A stretch of DNA of 35,041 bases from Bacteroidaceae bacterium (GTDB lineage Bacteria > Bacteroidota > Bacteroidia > Bacteroidales > Bacteroidaceae): NCBI GenBank assembly GCA_017429945.1, contig JAFRNY010000064.1, forward strand, positions 1 through 35,041. The letters are read 5' to 3'. How positions within the stretch are numbered: the first letter of the stretch is position 1; the number at the start of each line of letters is the position of its first letter. The notes below the pieces were generated by a model, which was not told the DNA's origin, did no database searches, and saw only the letters and a list, made by a program, of their open reading frames with translations. A program made the translations under genes and the position numbers. This document shows positions 1 to 7,510 of this stretch, one piece after another.

Positions 1-39
1 AACGGAAGAGACGGGACGGAGACGCCGGCGGACGGACCG

Positions 40-281
40 CCGGCCACTGAACCCGGGGCTGGATGAGGATGGCAGGCCCTTCTTGGTGGAATTAACTCTC
101 CCCCTAAGGGGGGGAGCGGGGAGGGGGTCCGCGCCGGCCACTGAACCTGGGGCTGGATGAGGATGGCAGGCCCCTTCTTGGTGGTATTAACTCTCCCCCT
201 AAAGGGGGAGCGGGGAGGGGGTCCGAGGCCCCTTCTTGGTGGTATTAACTCTCCCCCTAGAGGGGGAGCGGGGAGGGGGTC
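40..281. repeat. Tandem GC-rich palindromic repeat block
   Basis: Two near-identical 94-bp units (40-133 and 134-about 226) are followed by a shorter third copy (226-281). Each ends in the same hairpin: a CTCCCCCT arm, a small A-rich loop, a complementary G arm, and then an asymmetric G-rich tail (GCGGGGAGGGGGTC). The block occupies almost the whole stretch downstream of the metA stop, so on the minus strand it could end metA transcription. I see no gene in 1-296. The same palindrome family recurs near 3954, 28509, 30146 and 30384. Confidence 0.85.
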
Positions 282-296
282 AGGTGCGTTCAAAGT

Positions 297-1214
297 TCAA
301 TGTATCGCCTCGATATTGTATGGGGTCTCCTGATAGACGTAGTAGTTGAGCCAGTTGGTGAAGAGGAGGTTGGCGTGGGCACGCCAGGTGACGACCGGCC
401 CGAGCGAAGGGGTGTCGGCACGATAGTAGTGGCGCGGCATCTCTATAGGCAAGCCCTTGGCGAGGTCGCGCTTATATTCGGTGTCGAGCGTCAGGGGCGA
501 ATATTCGAGGTGACCAGTGATGAAGAACTCACGACCGCCCCGGGCCATGACGATGCTCACGCCCGACTCCTCGCCCTCGGCAACGATGGTGAGGTCTGCC
601 ACGGCCTCGATGTCGGCACGGCGAATCTCGGTGTGGCGGCTGTGGGGCATGAAGAAGACGTCGTCGAAGCCACGGAAGATGGGCAGGCGCGGGTCGAGGG
701 GCTTCTGCGGAAATATGCCGAACATCTTGGCCCCGAGCGGATATTTGGGCACGCCATAGTGGTAGTAGAGGCCCGCCTGCGCGGCCCAGCAGATGTAGAG
801 CGTCGATGTGACGTGGGTGCGGGCCCAGGCGAAGATGTCGCTTATCTCGTCCCAATAGGTCACCTGTTCGAAGTCGAGGTGCTCTACGGGTGCGCCGGTG
901 ATGATCATTCCGTCGAATTTCTCGTTGCGCATAAGCTCAAAGTCGCGATAGAAGGCTCGCATGTGCTCGATGGGCGTGTTCTTGCTTGTGTGGCTCTTAA
1001 TCTTCATAAAAGAGATCTCGAGCTGCAGGGGCGAATTGGAGAGCACGCGAATGAGGTCCGTCTCGGTAGTGATCTTCAGCGGCATAAGGTTGAGAATCAC
1101 TATCTTCAGCGGGCGTATGTCCTGTGCCGAAGCGCGGGACGTGTCCATCACGAAAATATTTTCCTGCTTGAGCAGGTCGATTGCCGGCAGGCGGTCGGGG
1201 AGGGTTAGAGGCAC
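297..1214 (-). CDS. metA: Homoserine O-acetyltransferase (MetA/MetAA type)
   Basis: The 305-aa protein matches the MetA family over its full length. It activates homoserine by acylation, the first committed step of methionine synthesis, in the cytoplasm. Visible catalytic residues are Cys142 (YICWAAQAG), His235 and Glu237 (GHLEYS), the known MetA triad positions. Residue 111 is Glu (GAPVEHLDF). In characterised MetA enzymes Glu here goes with acetyl-CoA use and Gly with succinyl-CoA, so I infer an acetyltransferase although the family is often labelled succinyltransferase. Translation appears to begin at GTG (1212-1214), giving the usual MPL..PDxLPA start. The upstream gap to the M13 peptidase gene (1215-1339) contains heptamer repeats and a hairpin, so metA may have its own promoter, which I could not pinpoint. 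Confidence 0.93.
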   Translation of the reverse strand: MPLTLPDRLPAIDLLKQENIFVMDTSRASAQDIRPLKIVILNLMPLKITTETDLIRVLSNSPLQLEISFMKIKSHTSKNTPIEHMRAFYRDFELMRNEKFDGMIITGAPVEHLDFEQVTYWDEISDIFAWARTHVTSTLYICWAAQAGLYYHYGVPKYPLGAKMFGIFPQKPLDPRLPIFRGFDDVFFMPHSRHTEIRRADIEAVADLTIVAEGEESGVSIVMARGGREFFITGHLEYSPLTLDTEYKRDLAKGLPIEMPRHYYRADTPSLGPVVTWRAHANLLFTNWLNYYVYQETPYNIEAIH

Positions 1215-1240
1215 TGATTAATGGGAAATTGGTAATTGAA

Positions 1241-1324
1241 AATGGACAATGGTCAATGGTCAATGGTCAATGGTCAATGGAGAATGGACGATGAATACGT
1301 AAACATAATTGTCCATCGTCCATT
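1241..1324. repeat. AATGGTC heptamer array with hairpin
   Basis: Seven consecutive 7-bp units of the type AATGGTC/AATGGAC run from 1241 to 1289. The last part forms an 11-bp stem: 1283-1293 pairs with 1314-1324 around a 20-nt loop. It lies between the 3' end of the M13 peptidase gene and the start of metA, both on the minus strand, so it may act as a terminator for the peptidase gene. Open reading frames across it are artefacts of the repeat. Confidence 0.75.
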
Positions 1325-1339
1325 TTCCATTCTCCATTA

Positions 1340-3370
1340 TCACCAAATATCCACGCGCTCGGCCTTAGGCACGAACATCGGGTCGTTCTCGGTGATGCCG
1401 AAGGCTTCGTACCAGGCATCGATATGGGGCAGTGCGCCGTTTACGCGCCAGCGACCGAGGGAATGGGGGTCGGACTTGGTGCGCTTGCGGATTTCCTCGT
1501 CGCGGATATTGCCGGCCCACACGCCAGCGTATGCGATGAAGAAGCGCTGCTCGGGCGTGAAGCCGTCGTGATCTGCGAGGGGAGCAGCCTTAGTGGCGTT
1601 CTTGAAGGCCTGGAAGGCCACCTGGAGGCCGCCATGGTCAGCCATATTCTCGCCGAGGGTGAGCTGGCCGTTGCCGCAGAGGCCGGGGAGCACCTCGATA
1701 TTGTTGAAGAAGTCGCGCATGACGTGGGTGCGCTCCTCGAAGTTCTTGGTGTCCTCGACGGTCCACCACTGGCGCAGGTTACCGTCCTTGTCGAACTTGG
1801 CGCCCTGGTCGTCGAAGCCATGGGTCATCTCATGCCCGATGACCACGCCGATGGCTCCGTAGTTGAAGGCATCGTCGGCAGCCATATCAAAGAACGGGGG
1901 CTGGAGGATTCCGGCCGGGAAGCAGATCTCGTTGGTCGTGGGGTTGTAGTAGGCGTTGACGGTCTGCGGCGTCATGTACCACTCGGTGTTGTCAACGGGC
2001 TTGTTGAGCTTGCGCTCGATCTCGTCGTGTATGTTCCAGGCTGCGGTATTCTTGACGTTCTCCCAATAGTTGCGACCGATCTCGAGCGTGCTGTAGTCCT
2101 TCCATTTGTCGGGGTAGCCCACCTTCACGATGAAGGCGTTGAGCTTCTCGTGGGCCACAGCCTTGGTGCTGTCGCTCATCCAGCTCTGGGCGTCGATGCG
2201 CTCGCCCAGGGCCACCTGCAGGTTCTTCACCAACTGAACCATACGCTCCTTGGCTGCAGGCGGGAAGTGTTTCTCCACGTAGAGCTGACCTACGGCCTCG
2301 CCCAGTGCGCCCTCGGTGGCGGCCACGGCGCGCTTCCAGCGCGGGCGGTCCTCCTGGCGTCCGCTCATCACGCGGCCGTAGAAGTTGAACGAGGCCTCGC
2401 GCATCTGATCGTCGAGGCATCCTGATGCCCCGTCGATAAGGCGCCAGCGGGTGTAGTCCTTGAGCACATCGAGCTGTGTCTCTGCCCAAATTTTCTCCAC
2501 CTCGTGGATCACCTCGGGCTGGCCGACGCTCACCTCGCGGATATCGTTGGCACCGTGAACGTTGAAGAAGTATTTCCAGTCGATGCCGGGATAGTCGCGC
2601 AGGAGCTCCTCGAAGGTCATCTTGTTGTAGTTCTTCTCGTCGTCGCGAAGCTCGGTGTTGGAGCGCGAGATACGGGCCAGACGGGTCTCGAGTGCGAGAA
2701 CGCCATCGACGCGTGCTGCGGCCTCAGCGTCGGCTGCCACACCGCAACGCTTGAAGAGGTCGGCCATATATTTCTTGTAGGCCTCGCGAATGGTGGTGGT
2801 GGCAGAGTCGGTGTCGAGGTAGTACTCCTTCTGCCCCATGACGAGCCCCGACTGCATGATCTGCAGGAGGTTCATCTTGCTGTCCTTGATGTCGGCGTTA
2901 ATATAGAAGCCGAAGAGGCCACCGATGCCATAGACGTCGAGCGACGATGCCAGACGGAAGAGCTCGGCCTTGTCGGCCACGGCATCAATACGCTGGAGGT
3001 CCTTGCGGATGGGCTCAATGCCCTGTTTGTTGAGCGAAACGCTGTCCATGGCGCTGTTATACATCTGCGCAATCTTGTCGGCGATGGTGCCCGGGGCGTT
3101 CTTCTGGGCGGCCACGCCTTCGATGAGCTCGCGCAGCTGCGTGTTGTTGTTCTCTGCCAGCTGATCGAAGCTGCCGAAACGCGAGTATTCGGCCGTGAGG
3201 GGGTGAGCCTTCATCCAGCCGCCGCAGGCAAATTCGTAGAAGTCGGTGCCGGGCAGGGCCGTAGTGTCGAGATTATTGAGGTCGATGCCCGTAGTGAGGG
3301 CGCCTTGCTGACCTCCGCACGAGGCGAGGATGGCTAAAGCCATAATGGGAAGGGAGTTTTTAAGTTTCAT
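1340..3370 (-). CDS. pepO: M13-family zinc endopeptidase (PepO/neprilysin-like), lipoprotein
   Basis: A 676-aa protein of the M13 (neprilysin/PepO) metallopeptidase family, predicted to cleave oligopeptides in the periplasm or at the cell surface. I chose the ATG at 3368-3370 because it places a lipoprotein signal at the N-terminus (MKLKNSLPIMALAILASC, lipid-modified Cys18). An upstream in-frame ATG at 3442 would add 24 His/Pro-rich residues encoded by a repeat. The zinc motif HEMTH is at about 513-517, the third ligand and Asp are in ENMAD (Glu574, Asp578), and the substrate-binding NAYY motif is near 472. The protein ends in the aromatic VDIW typical of the family. Length is normal for M13. 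It lies between ABC-F and metA in the same direction, with repeat-filled gaps on both sides, so an operon with either is doubtful. Confidence 0.93.
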   Translation of the reverse strand: MKLKNSLPIMALAILASCGGQQGALTTGIDLNNLDTTALPGTDFYEFACGGWMKAHPLTAEYSRFGSFDQLAENNNTQLRELIEGVAAQKNAPGTIADKIAQMYNSAMDSVSLNKQGIEPIRKDLQRIDAVADKAELFRLASSLDVYGIGGLFGFYINADIKDSKMNLLQIMQSGLVMGQKEYYLDTDSATTTIREAYKKYMADLFKRCGVAADAEAAARVDGVLALETRLARISRSNTELRDDEKNYNKMTFEELLRDYPGIDWKYFFNVHGANDIREVSVGQPEVIHEVEKIWAETQLDVLKDYTRWRLIDGASGCLDDQMREASFNFYGRVMSGRQEDRPRWKRAVAATEGALGEAVGQLYVEKHFPPAAKERMVQLVKNLQVALGERIDAQSWMSDSTKAVAHEKLNAFIVKVGYPDKWKDYSTLEIGRNYWENVKNTAAWNIHDEIERKLNKPVDNTEWYMTPQTVNAYYNPTTNEICFPAGILQPPFFDMAADDAFNYGAIGVVIGHEMTHGFDDQGAKFDKDGNLRQWWTVEDTKNFEERTHVMRDFFNNIEVLPGLCGNGQLTLGENMADHGGLQVAFQAFKNATKAAPLADHDGFTPEQRFFIAYAGVWAGNIRDEEIRKRTKSDPHSLGRWRVNGALPHIDAWYEAFGITENDPMFVPKAERVDIW

Positions 3371-3434
3371 GATTATTTTGAGTTGGGTGTTGAATATAGG
3401 GATTGTTGGCGGTGGTGGGTGGTGGTGGGTGTTT

Positions 3435-3453
3435 GTTGTCATAAAATGACAAC
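3435..3453. promoter_or_regulatory. Perfect 8-bp inverted repeat in pepO leader
   Basis: GTTGTCAT and ATGACAAC flank a 3-nt AAA centre about 65 bp upstream of the pepO start. It could be an operator or a small leader hairpin. No clear TAnnTTTG box was found near it, so its role is unassigned. The neighbouring DNA (3405-3435) is a GGTGGTGGGT simple repeat. Confidence 0.4.
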
Positions 3454-3508
3454 TTAAGAGACGGGACGAGGGGATGAGGGGGGGATGAGGAGGGGGATGA
3501 GGGCCTTT

Positions 3509-3532
3509 TAATTTTCTAATTTTCTAATTTTC
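3509..3532. repeat. TAATTTTC octamer x3 spanning the ABC-F stop codon
   Basis: Three exact copies of an 8-bp unit (3509-3516, 3517-3524, 3525-3532) contain the last codons and the TAG stop of the ABC-F gene. The stop codon is therefore provided by the repeat. Immediately downstream (3470-3500) are GGGATGAGG-type repeats. Confidence 0.8.
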
Positions 3533-5576
3533 CAAGGGCTTCCGAGGCCTCGAGCCAGCGTGCTTCTACGTCCTCGATCTGCTGGCGCAGACGGGTGTGG
3601 CGCTCGTAGAGGCTGACGTCGGCAGCGCCCTCGGGCGTCGACATCCTGGCCTCAAGCAGGTGGAGGGCGGCTTCGAGCTCTGTCATCTCGGCCTCGGCAT
3701 CGGCCACGGCGCGCTCGAGCTTGCGGCGCTCGCGCGCTGCGGCTTTCTGCTCTTCATAGGAGGCTTTGCCGGAGGACGGAGCCGACGGGGCGCCGGCCGA
3801 GGAGCTTGCGGAGCGGCCAGCTGATGAGGAAGGGCGGCCGGCTGAGGGACTTGCGGAGCGGCCATCAGACGAGGAAGGGCGGCCGGCCGAGGAATTGCCG
3901 ACCGACGAGCGGCCGGCTGATGACCCGGAGCCCAAGCCTTGAGACAGCTCACGCCCCTCCCTCTGGAGGGAGGGGTTGGGGGAGAGTCTGAGCCAGTCGT
4001 AAATGCCGCCGAGGTGCTCTCGCACGCGCCCTCCGCCGAAGCTGTAGACTTTCTCTACGAGACCATCTAGGAACTGGCGGTCGTGCGAGACTATGATGAC
4101 CGTGCCGTCGAAGGCTGCCACGGCCTCCTTGAGGACATCCTTCGAGCGCAAGTCCAGGTGGTTGGTGGGCTCGTCGAGAATGAGGAAGTTCACGGGCTCG
4201 AGAAGCAGTTTTATCATTGCCAGGCGCGACCGTTCGCCGCCCGAGAGCACCTTCACCTTCTTGTCGGAGGCTTCGCCGCCGAACATGAAAGCGCCGAGGA
4301 TGTCGCGAATGCGGGTGCGTATATCGCCGCGAGCCACGCGGTCGATGGTGTCGAACACGGTGAGCTCGGGGTCGAGCAGCTGTGCCTGATTCTGTGCGAA
4401 ATAACCGATCTGCGCGTTGTGTCCCACCTTAAGGCTGCCCTCGAAAGGGATCTCACCGAGGATACATTTGACGAGCGTCGACTTGCCCTCGCCGTTGCGC
4501 CCCACGAAGGCCACCTTCTCGCCGCGGCGGATGGTGAGGTTGACGTGGGAGATTACGGGGTGCTGGTAGCTCTTGCTCAGGTCCTCAACGATGAGCGGGA
4601 AATCGCCCGAACGCTGGCAGGGCGGGAACTTCAGGTGGAGGGCCGAGTTGTCGACCTCGTCGACCTCTATAGGCACAATGCGATTGAGCTGCTTGATGCG
4701 CTCCTGCACCTGCACGGCCTTCGTGGGCTTATAGCGGAAGCGCTCGATGAAGTCCTTGAGGTCTGCTATTTCCTTCTGCTGGTTCTCGTAGGCGCGAAGC
4801 TGCTGTTCGCGCCGCTCGGCGCGCAGGCGCACGTATTCGTCGTACTTGACTTTGTAGTCCCAGACGCGGCCGCATGAGATCTCAAGCGTGCGAGTGGTGA
4901 CGTTATTGATGAAGGCGCGGTCGTGCGAGACCAGTATCACGGCCCCGGCGCGCTGCTGCAGATATTGCTCGAGCCATTGTATGCTCTCGATGTCGAGGTG
5001 GGTGGTGGGCTCGTCGAGGAGCAGCACGTCGGGCTGTCGAAGCAACAGCTTTGCCAGCTCGATGCGCATACGCCAGCCGCCCGAGAGCTCACGCGTGGGC
5101 CGATCGAAATCGCTGCGCTCGAAGCCGAGGCCGGTGAGCGTACGCTCAACCTCGGCGCGGAAGTTCAGGCCGCCCAGCATCTGGAAGCGCTCCTCGGCGC
5201 GCGTGTAGCGCTCGACGAGGGCCATGTAGGCCTCGCTCTCATAGTCGGTGCGCTCGCCCATCTCGGCCTGCATGCGCTCGATGTCGGCCTGCAGATCGTG
5301 GATGTGCTCGAAGGCCAGCAGCGCCTCATCTACCACCGTGCGGTCGCCGGCCAGTTCCATCACCTGTGGCAAATAGCCCACCGAGGTGCCGCGCGGCGCT
5401 ATGACCGTGCCGGCTGTGGGGCTCTGCTGCCCTGCCATTATCTTCAGCAGTGTCGACTTGCCCGCACCGTTCTTGCCGGTAAGGGCTATGCGGTCGCGGT
5501 CGTTCACGACGAAACTGACGTCGGTGAACAACGGCTTGGCACTGAATTCTACGGAAAGATGCTCGACTGAAATCAC
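3516..5576 (-). CDS. ABC-F family ATP-binding protein with repeat-rich linker
   Basis: A 686-aa soluble protein with two ABC ATPase domains and no membrane segments, the ABC-F layout (EttA/Uup-like, ribosome-associated translation factors). Domain 1 has Walker A at 34-42 (GKNGAGKST), the signature LSGG near 164 and Walker B LLLDEP near 185. Domain 2 has Walker A GRNGEGKST near 359, LSGGERS at 444-450 and LILDEP near 465. The interdomain linker is about 240-325 and a coiled-coil tail runs about 605-686. Between domain 2 and the tail lies a low-complexity Ser/Gly/Arg/Pro stretch (about 532-605) with a 15-residue repeat. Its first part is encoded by a GC-rich palindrome (3954-3988). The start is GTG at 5574-5576; an in-frame stop lies just upstream. 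Whether the subfamily confers antibiotic protection cannot be told from sequence alone. Confidence 0.93.
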   Translation of the reverse strand: MISVEHLSVEFSAKPLFTDVSFVVNDRDRIALTGKNGAGKSTLLKIMAGQQSPTAGTVIAPRGTSVGYLPQVMELAGDRTVVDEALLAFEHIHDLQADIERMQAEMGERTDYESEAYMALVERYTRAEERFQMLGGLNFRAEVERTLTGLGFERSDFDRPTRELSGGWRMRIELAKLLLRQPDVLLLDEPTTHLDIESIQWLEQYLQQRAGAVILVSHDRAFINNVTTRTLEISCGRVWDYKVKYDEYVRLRAERREQQLRAYENQQKEIADLKDFIERFRYKPTKAVQVQERIKQLNRIVPIEVDEVDNSALHLKFPPCQRSGDFPLIVEDLSKSYQHPVISHVNLTIRRGEKVAFVGRNGEGKSTLVKCILGEIPFEGSLKVGHNAQIGYFAQNQAQLLDPELTVFDTIDRVARGDIRTRIRDILGAFMFGGEASDKKVKVLSGGERSRLAMIKLLLEPVNFLILDEPTNHLDLRSKDVLKEAVAAFDGTVIIVSHDRQFLDGLVEKVYSFGGGRVREHLGGIYDWLRLSPNPSLQREGRELSQGLGSGSSAGRSSVGNSSAGRPSSSDGRSASPSAGRPSSSAGRSASSSAGAPSAPSSGKASYEEQKAAARERRKLERAVADAEAEMTELEAALHLLEARMSTPEGAADVSLYERHTRLRQQIEDVEARWLEASEALGKLEN
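3793..3897. repeat. In-frame 45-bp coding repeat in ABC-F linker
   Basis: A 45-bp unit recurs at least twice with period 45: the string CTTGCGGAGCGGCCA occurs at 3805 and again at 3850, and AGGAAGGGCGGCCGG follows the same spacing. It encodes repeats of the SAGRPSSS.GRSAS type. Because 45 is a multiple of 3, copy-number change would keep the reading frame. Confidence 0.8.
3954..3988. repeat. GC-rich palindrome inside the ABC-F coding region
   Basis: CCCCTCCCT, a 4-nt loop and AGGGAGGGG are followed by the tail TTGGGGGAGAG. This is the same hairpin-plus-G-tail design as the intergenic copies at 30384 and 30421. On the minus strand it is read in frame as SPNPSLQREGR, just after the second ATPase domain. 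Confidence 0.8.
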
Positions 5577-5599
5577 TGTCTATTTTGCTTTTTCGGCTG

Positions 5600-5631
5600 C
5601 AAAGATAGACTTTCGCGCGCACATAAACAAA
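5600..5631 (-). promoter_or_regulatory. Bacteroidetes promoter for the ABC-F gene
   Basis: On the minus strand TTTG (5628-5631) is separated by 20 bp from TATCTTTG (5600-5607). This matches the known Bacteroides -33/-7 consensus exactly. The expected start site is about 10 nt downstream, roughly 15 nt before the GTG start codon. Confidence 0.75.
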
Positions 5632-5678
5632 TAATAGAGGTTAAAAGGCGAAAAAACACGTGCTGAAGCCAAAATCCG

Positions 5679-5766
5679 ACCGCATGTGTGGGGCTATTCG
5701 ACCGCACGTGTGGGGTTATTCGACCGCATGTGTGAGGCTATTCGACCGGTCGCGTAAGGCGATTCG
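5679..5766. repeat. 22-bp tandem repeat, locus A (4 units)
   Basis: Four abutting 22-bp units start at 5679, 5701, 5723 and 5745. The first three are of the ACCGCATGTGTGGGGCTATT type. The fourth (ACCGGTCGCGTAAGGCGATT) is close to the units of a second array at 31647-31800. There are no spacers. The array lies downstream of mlaF and upstream of the ABC-F promoter. Confidence 0.85.
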
Positions 5767-5783
5767 GAGCGTTCGGAATAATC

Positions 5784-5858
5784 GAATACTCGGAATAATC
5801 GGAGTAATCCGAGTATTCCGAATAATCCGAATAATCCGAATAATCCGATAATCCGAAT
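5784..5858. repeat. CCGAATAAT nonamer array with hairpin
   Basis: Exact 9-bp units CCGAATAAT at 5818, 5827 and 5836 are followed by degenerate copies up to the mlaF stop. To their left, 5784-5793 and 5809-5818 form a 10-bp stem around a 15-nt loop. Being just past the mlaF stop codon on the minus strand, the hairpin may contribute to termination. Reading frames rich in IIRIIR across it are artefacts. Confidence 0.75.
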
Positions 5859-5864
5859 CCCCAT

Positions 5865-6620
5865 TCACACGAAGGCCTTGCGCGCTTTCTGCAGGAGGTC
5901 TGAAGCGAAGATGAAGTCGGTGAGGGCCTTGTTGTCCGACGTTGCCACCTGCGTCTTGTCGCCCTTCCACTCCTGATGGCCTTCCTTGATGAAGATGATG
6001 CTGTCGCCGATACCCATGACGGAGTTCATGTCGTGGGTGTTCATGATAGTCGTCATGTTATACTCCACGGTGATATCGTGGATGAGGGCATCAATGACGA
6101 GGCTGGTCTTCGGGTCGAGGCCGCTGTTGGGCTCGTCGCAGAAGAGGTACTTGGGGTTCAGCGCTATGGCTCGCGCTATTGCCACGCGTTTCTGCATACC
6201 GCCCGAGATTTCGCCCGGATACTTCTTCTCGGCGTCAGAGAGGTTGACGCGGTCGAGGCACTGGCGCGCCCGCTCCTTGCGCTCGCGCAGAGTCATCGAC
6301 GAGAACATATCGAGCGGGAACATCACGTTCTCGAGCACCGACATAGAGTCGAACAAGGCGGCCGACTGGAAAATCATGCCCATCTCACGCCGCAAGGCCG
6401 TGCGCTCGTTTTTATTCATGCGAACAAAGTCGCGCCCGTCATAAAGAATCTGACCGCGCGTGGGCTCCAACAAACCTACAAGACACTTCATCAGCACCGT
6501 CTTGCCCGAGCCCGACTGACCAATGATGAGGTTGGTCTGGCCCTCAAGGAAGCGGGTGTTGATGTCGATGAGCACATCCTTGTCCTCGAACGACTTATAT
6601 AGTGAACGGACCTCTATCAT
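5865..6620 (-). CDS. mlaF: ABC transporter ATPase, MlaF-like
   Basis: A 251-aa ATPase of the Mla/Mkl type that drives phospholipid movement between inner and outer membranes together with the MlaE permease. Motifs: Walker A GQSGSGKT (34-41), signature ISGGMQKR (138-145), Walker B LFCDEP (159-164). The NSGLDP after Walker B and the phenylalanine-containing IFQS Q-loop fit the MlaF group. I start it at the ATG 6618-6620, which overlaps the mlaE stop by 4 bp (ATGA), indicating translational coupling. A longer open frame to 6806 only reads into mlaE in another frame. Neither an MCE-domain mlaD nor mlaB follows; the next gene is ABC-F. Confidence 0.92.
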   Translation of the reverse strand: MIEVRSLYKSFEDKDVLIDINTRFLEGQTNLIIGQSGSGKTVLMKCLVGLLEPTRGQILYDGRDFVRMNKNERTALRREMGMIFQSAALFDSMSVLENVMFPLDMFSSMTLRERKERARQCLDRVNLSDAEKKYPGEISGGMQKRVAIARAIALNPKYLFCDEPNSGLDPKTSLVIDALIHDITVEYNMTTIMNTHDMNSVMGIGDSIIFIKEGHQEWKGDKTQVATSDNKALTDFIFASDLLQKARKAFV

Positions 6621-7366
6621 GACAGAATCTGAGTTAAGAAGATGTCGGCAAAAAGAATAAGCATGGAGCAGTGGACTACGCTGTCGGTCGATGCCTTGCC
6701 GACCTCCACGGAACCACCCTCGACGGTATAGCCGTAGAACGACGACACCGAGGCGATGATGAAGGCAAAAAAGAAGCTCTTGATTATGCTCATCCACACG
6801 AACCATTGGTTGAACGAGTGCTGCAGGCCATAGGTGAGGTCGTCGGGCGTGAGGATGCCGGCGAAGCTGATGGCGTAGGCACCGGCGAAACCGGCAACCA
6901 TGGAGAAGGTGACCAGCACGGGAATCATCGTCAGCAGCGCCATAATCTTAGGCAGGATGAGGAACGACGCCGAGTTAACGCCCATGATGTCCAGGGCATC
7001 AATCTGCTGAGTGACGCGCATAGTGCCTATCTCCGAGGCGATGTTTGAGCCCACCTTACCGGCAAGAATCAGACACATGATCGACGATGAGAACTCGAGC
7101 AGCAGAATCTCGCGCGTAGTATAGCCCGTAGTGAAGCGTGGCATCCAGGGGCTCTGGATGTTCACTTTCATCTGGATACAAATCACGGCTCCGATGAAAA
7201 ACGAGATCATCAGCACGATGCCGATGCTGTCGACGCCGAGCTGCTGCATCTCTTTCACATACTGCTTCCAATACATGCGCAGACGCTCGGGACGGGCAAA
7301 CACCTTACCCATCAACTGAAGGTAGCGGCCGAAGGTTTGCAAGGGCTTGAATATGGCTGAAAACAT
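6617..7366 (-). CDS. mlaE: MlaE/YrbE family phospholipid transporter permease
   Basis: A 249-aa inner-membrane permease of the MlaE (YrbE/DUF140) family, partner of the adjacent MlaF ATPase. It has an N-terminal amphipathic stretch followed by hydrophobic segments around residues 47-67, 90-110, 130-170 and 185-245. The family-typical text GSNIASEIGTMRVTQQIDAL sits mid-protein. I prefer the ATG at 7364-7366; an upstream in-frame TTG (7414) would add 16 residues that family members lack. The downstream end overlaps mlaF by 4 bp. It is divergent from lptB, with a shared promoter region. Confidence 0.92.
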   Translation of the reverse strand: MFSAIFKPLQTFGRYLQLMGKVFARPERLRMYWKQYVKEMQQLGVDSIGIVLMISFFIGAVICIQMKVNIQSPWMPRFTTGYTTREILLLEFSSSIMCLILAGKVGSNIASEIGTMRVTQQIDALDIMGVNSASFLILPKIMALLTMIPVLVTFSMVAGFAGAYAISFAGILTPDDLTYGLQHSFNQWFVWMSIIKSFFFAFIIASVSSFYGYTVEGGSVEVGKASTDSVVHCSMLILFADIFLTQILS

Positions 7367-7401
7367 ACGCTCTAATTGATTAAACCTTTTGAAATTCGCC
7401 G

Positions 7402-7409
7402 CAAAATTA
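7402..7409 (-). promoter_or_regulatory. -7 box for mlaE-mlaF
   Basis: The minus strand reads TAATTTTG, fitting TAnnTTTG, about 36 bp upstream of the mlaE ATG. No convincing TTTG was found at the -33 distance. Confidence 0.5.
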
Positions 7410-7484
7410 GTCAAAAAAGACTAAAAGAGACACCTGCGGCTCAAGTTTTTTCGATAAAAGCAGTCGAATTCAACAAATATTATG

Positions 7485-7492
7485 TAATTTTG
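7485..7492 (+). promoter_or_regulatory. -7 box for the lptB-tig-clpP-clpX run
   Basis: TAATTTTG matches the Bacteroidetes -7 consensus and lies 18 bp upstream of the lptB ATG, which would leave a very short leader. The -33 element is not convincing. With the box at 7402 it forms a divergent promoter region between mlaE and lptB. Confidence 0.55.
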
Positions 7493-7510
7493 CGCACTCT
7501 TAGCGCACCT

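Noticed and set aside
300-1208. 302-aa open frame opposite metA
   Set aside because: It is a frame shadow of the GC-rich metA gene; the metA protein has all catalytic residues while the opposite frame resembles nothing.
1215-1339. SAM or other riboswitch upstream of metA
   Set aside because: The gap consists of heptamer repeats and a simple hairpin; no conserved riboswitch core was seen.
1236-1571. 111-aa frame beginning in the AATGGTC array
   Set aside because: Its first half is translated repeat and the rest is antisense to the peptidase gene.
1424-2425. 333-aa open frame opposite the M13 peptidase gene
   Set aside because: Antisense shadow; the peptidase frame carries the zinc motif and lipoprotein signal.
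3371-3442. Longer M13 peptidase start at 3442
   Set aside because: The extra 24 residues are His/Pro-rich from a GGTGGTGGGT repeat and would bury the lipoprotein signal.
5660-5851. 63-aa frame ending in IIRIIR repeats
   Set aside because: Translation of the 22-bp and 9-bp repeats, a known type of artefact.
5577-5864. tRNA or small RNA gene in the repeat-rich gap
   Set aside because: No cloverleaf or CCA end is visible; the hairpin there is made of 9-bp repeats.
6621-6806. Longer MlaF start at 6806
   Set aside because: The added 62 residues overlap mlaE out of frame and do not resemble an ABC domain; the ATGA overlap start is typical.
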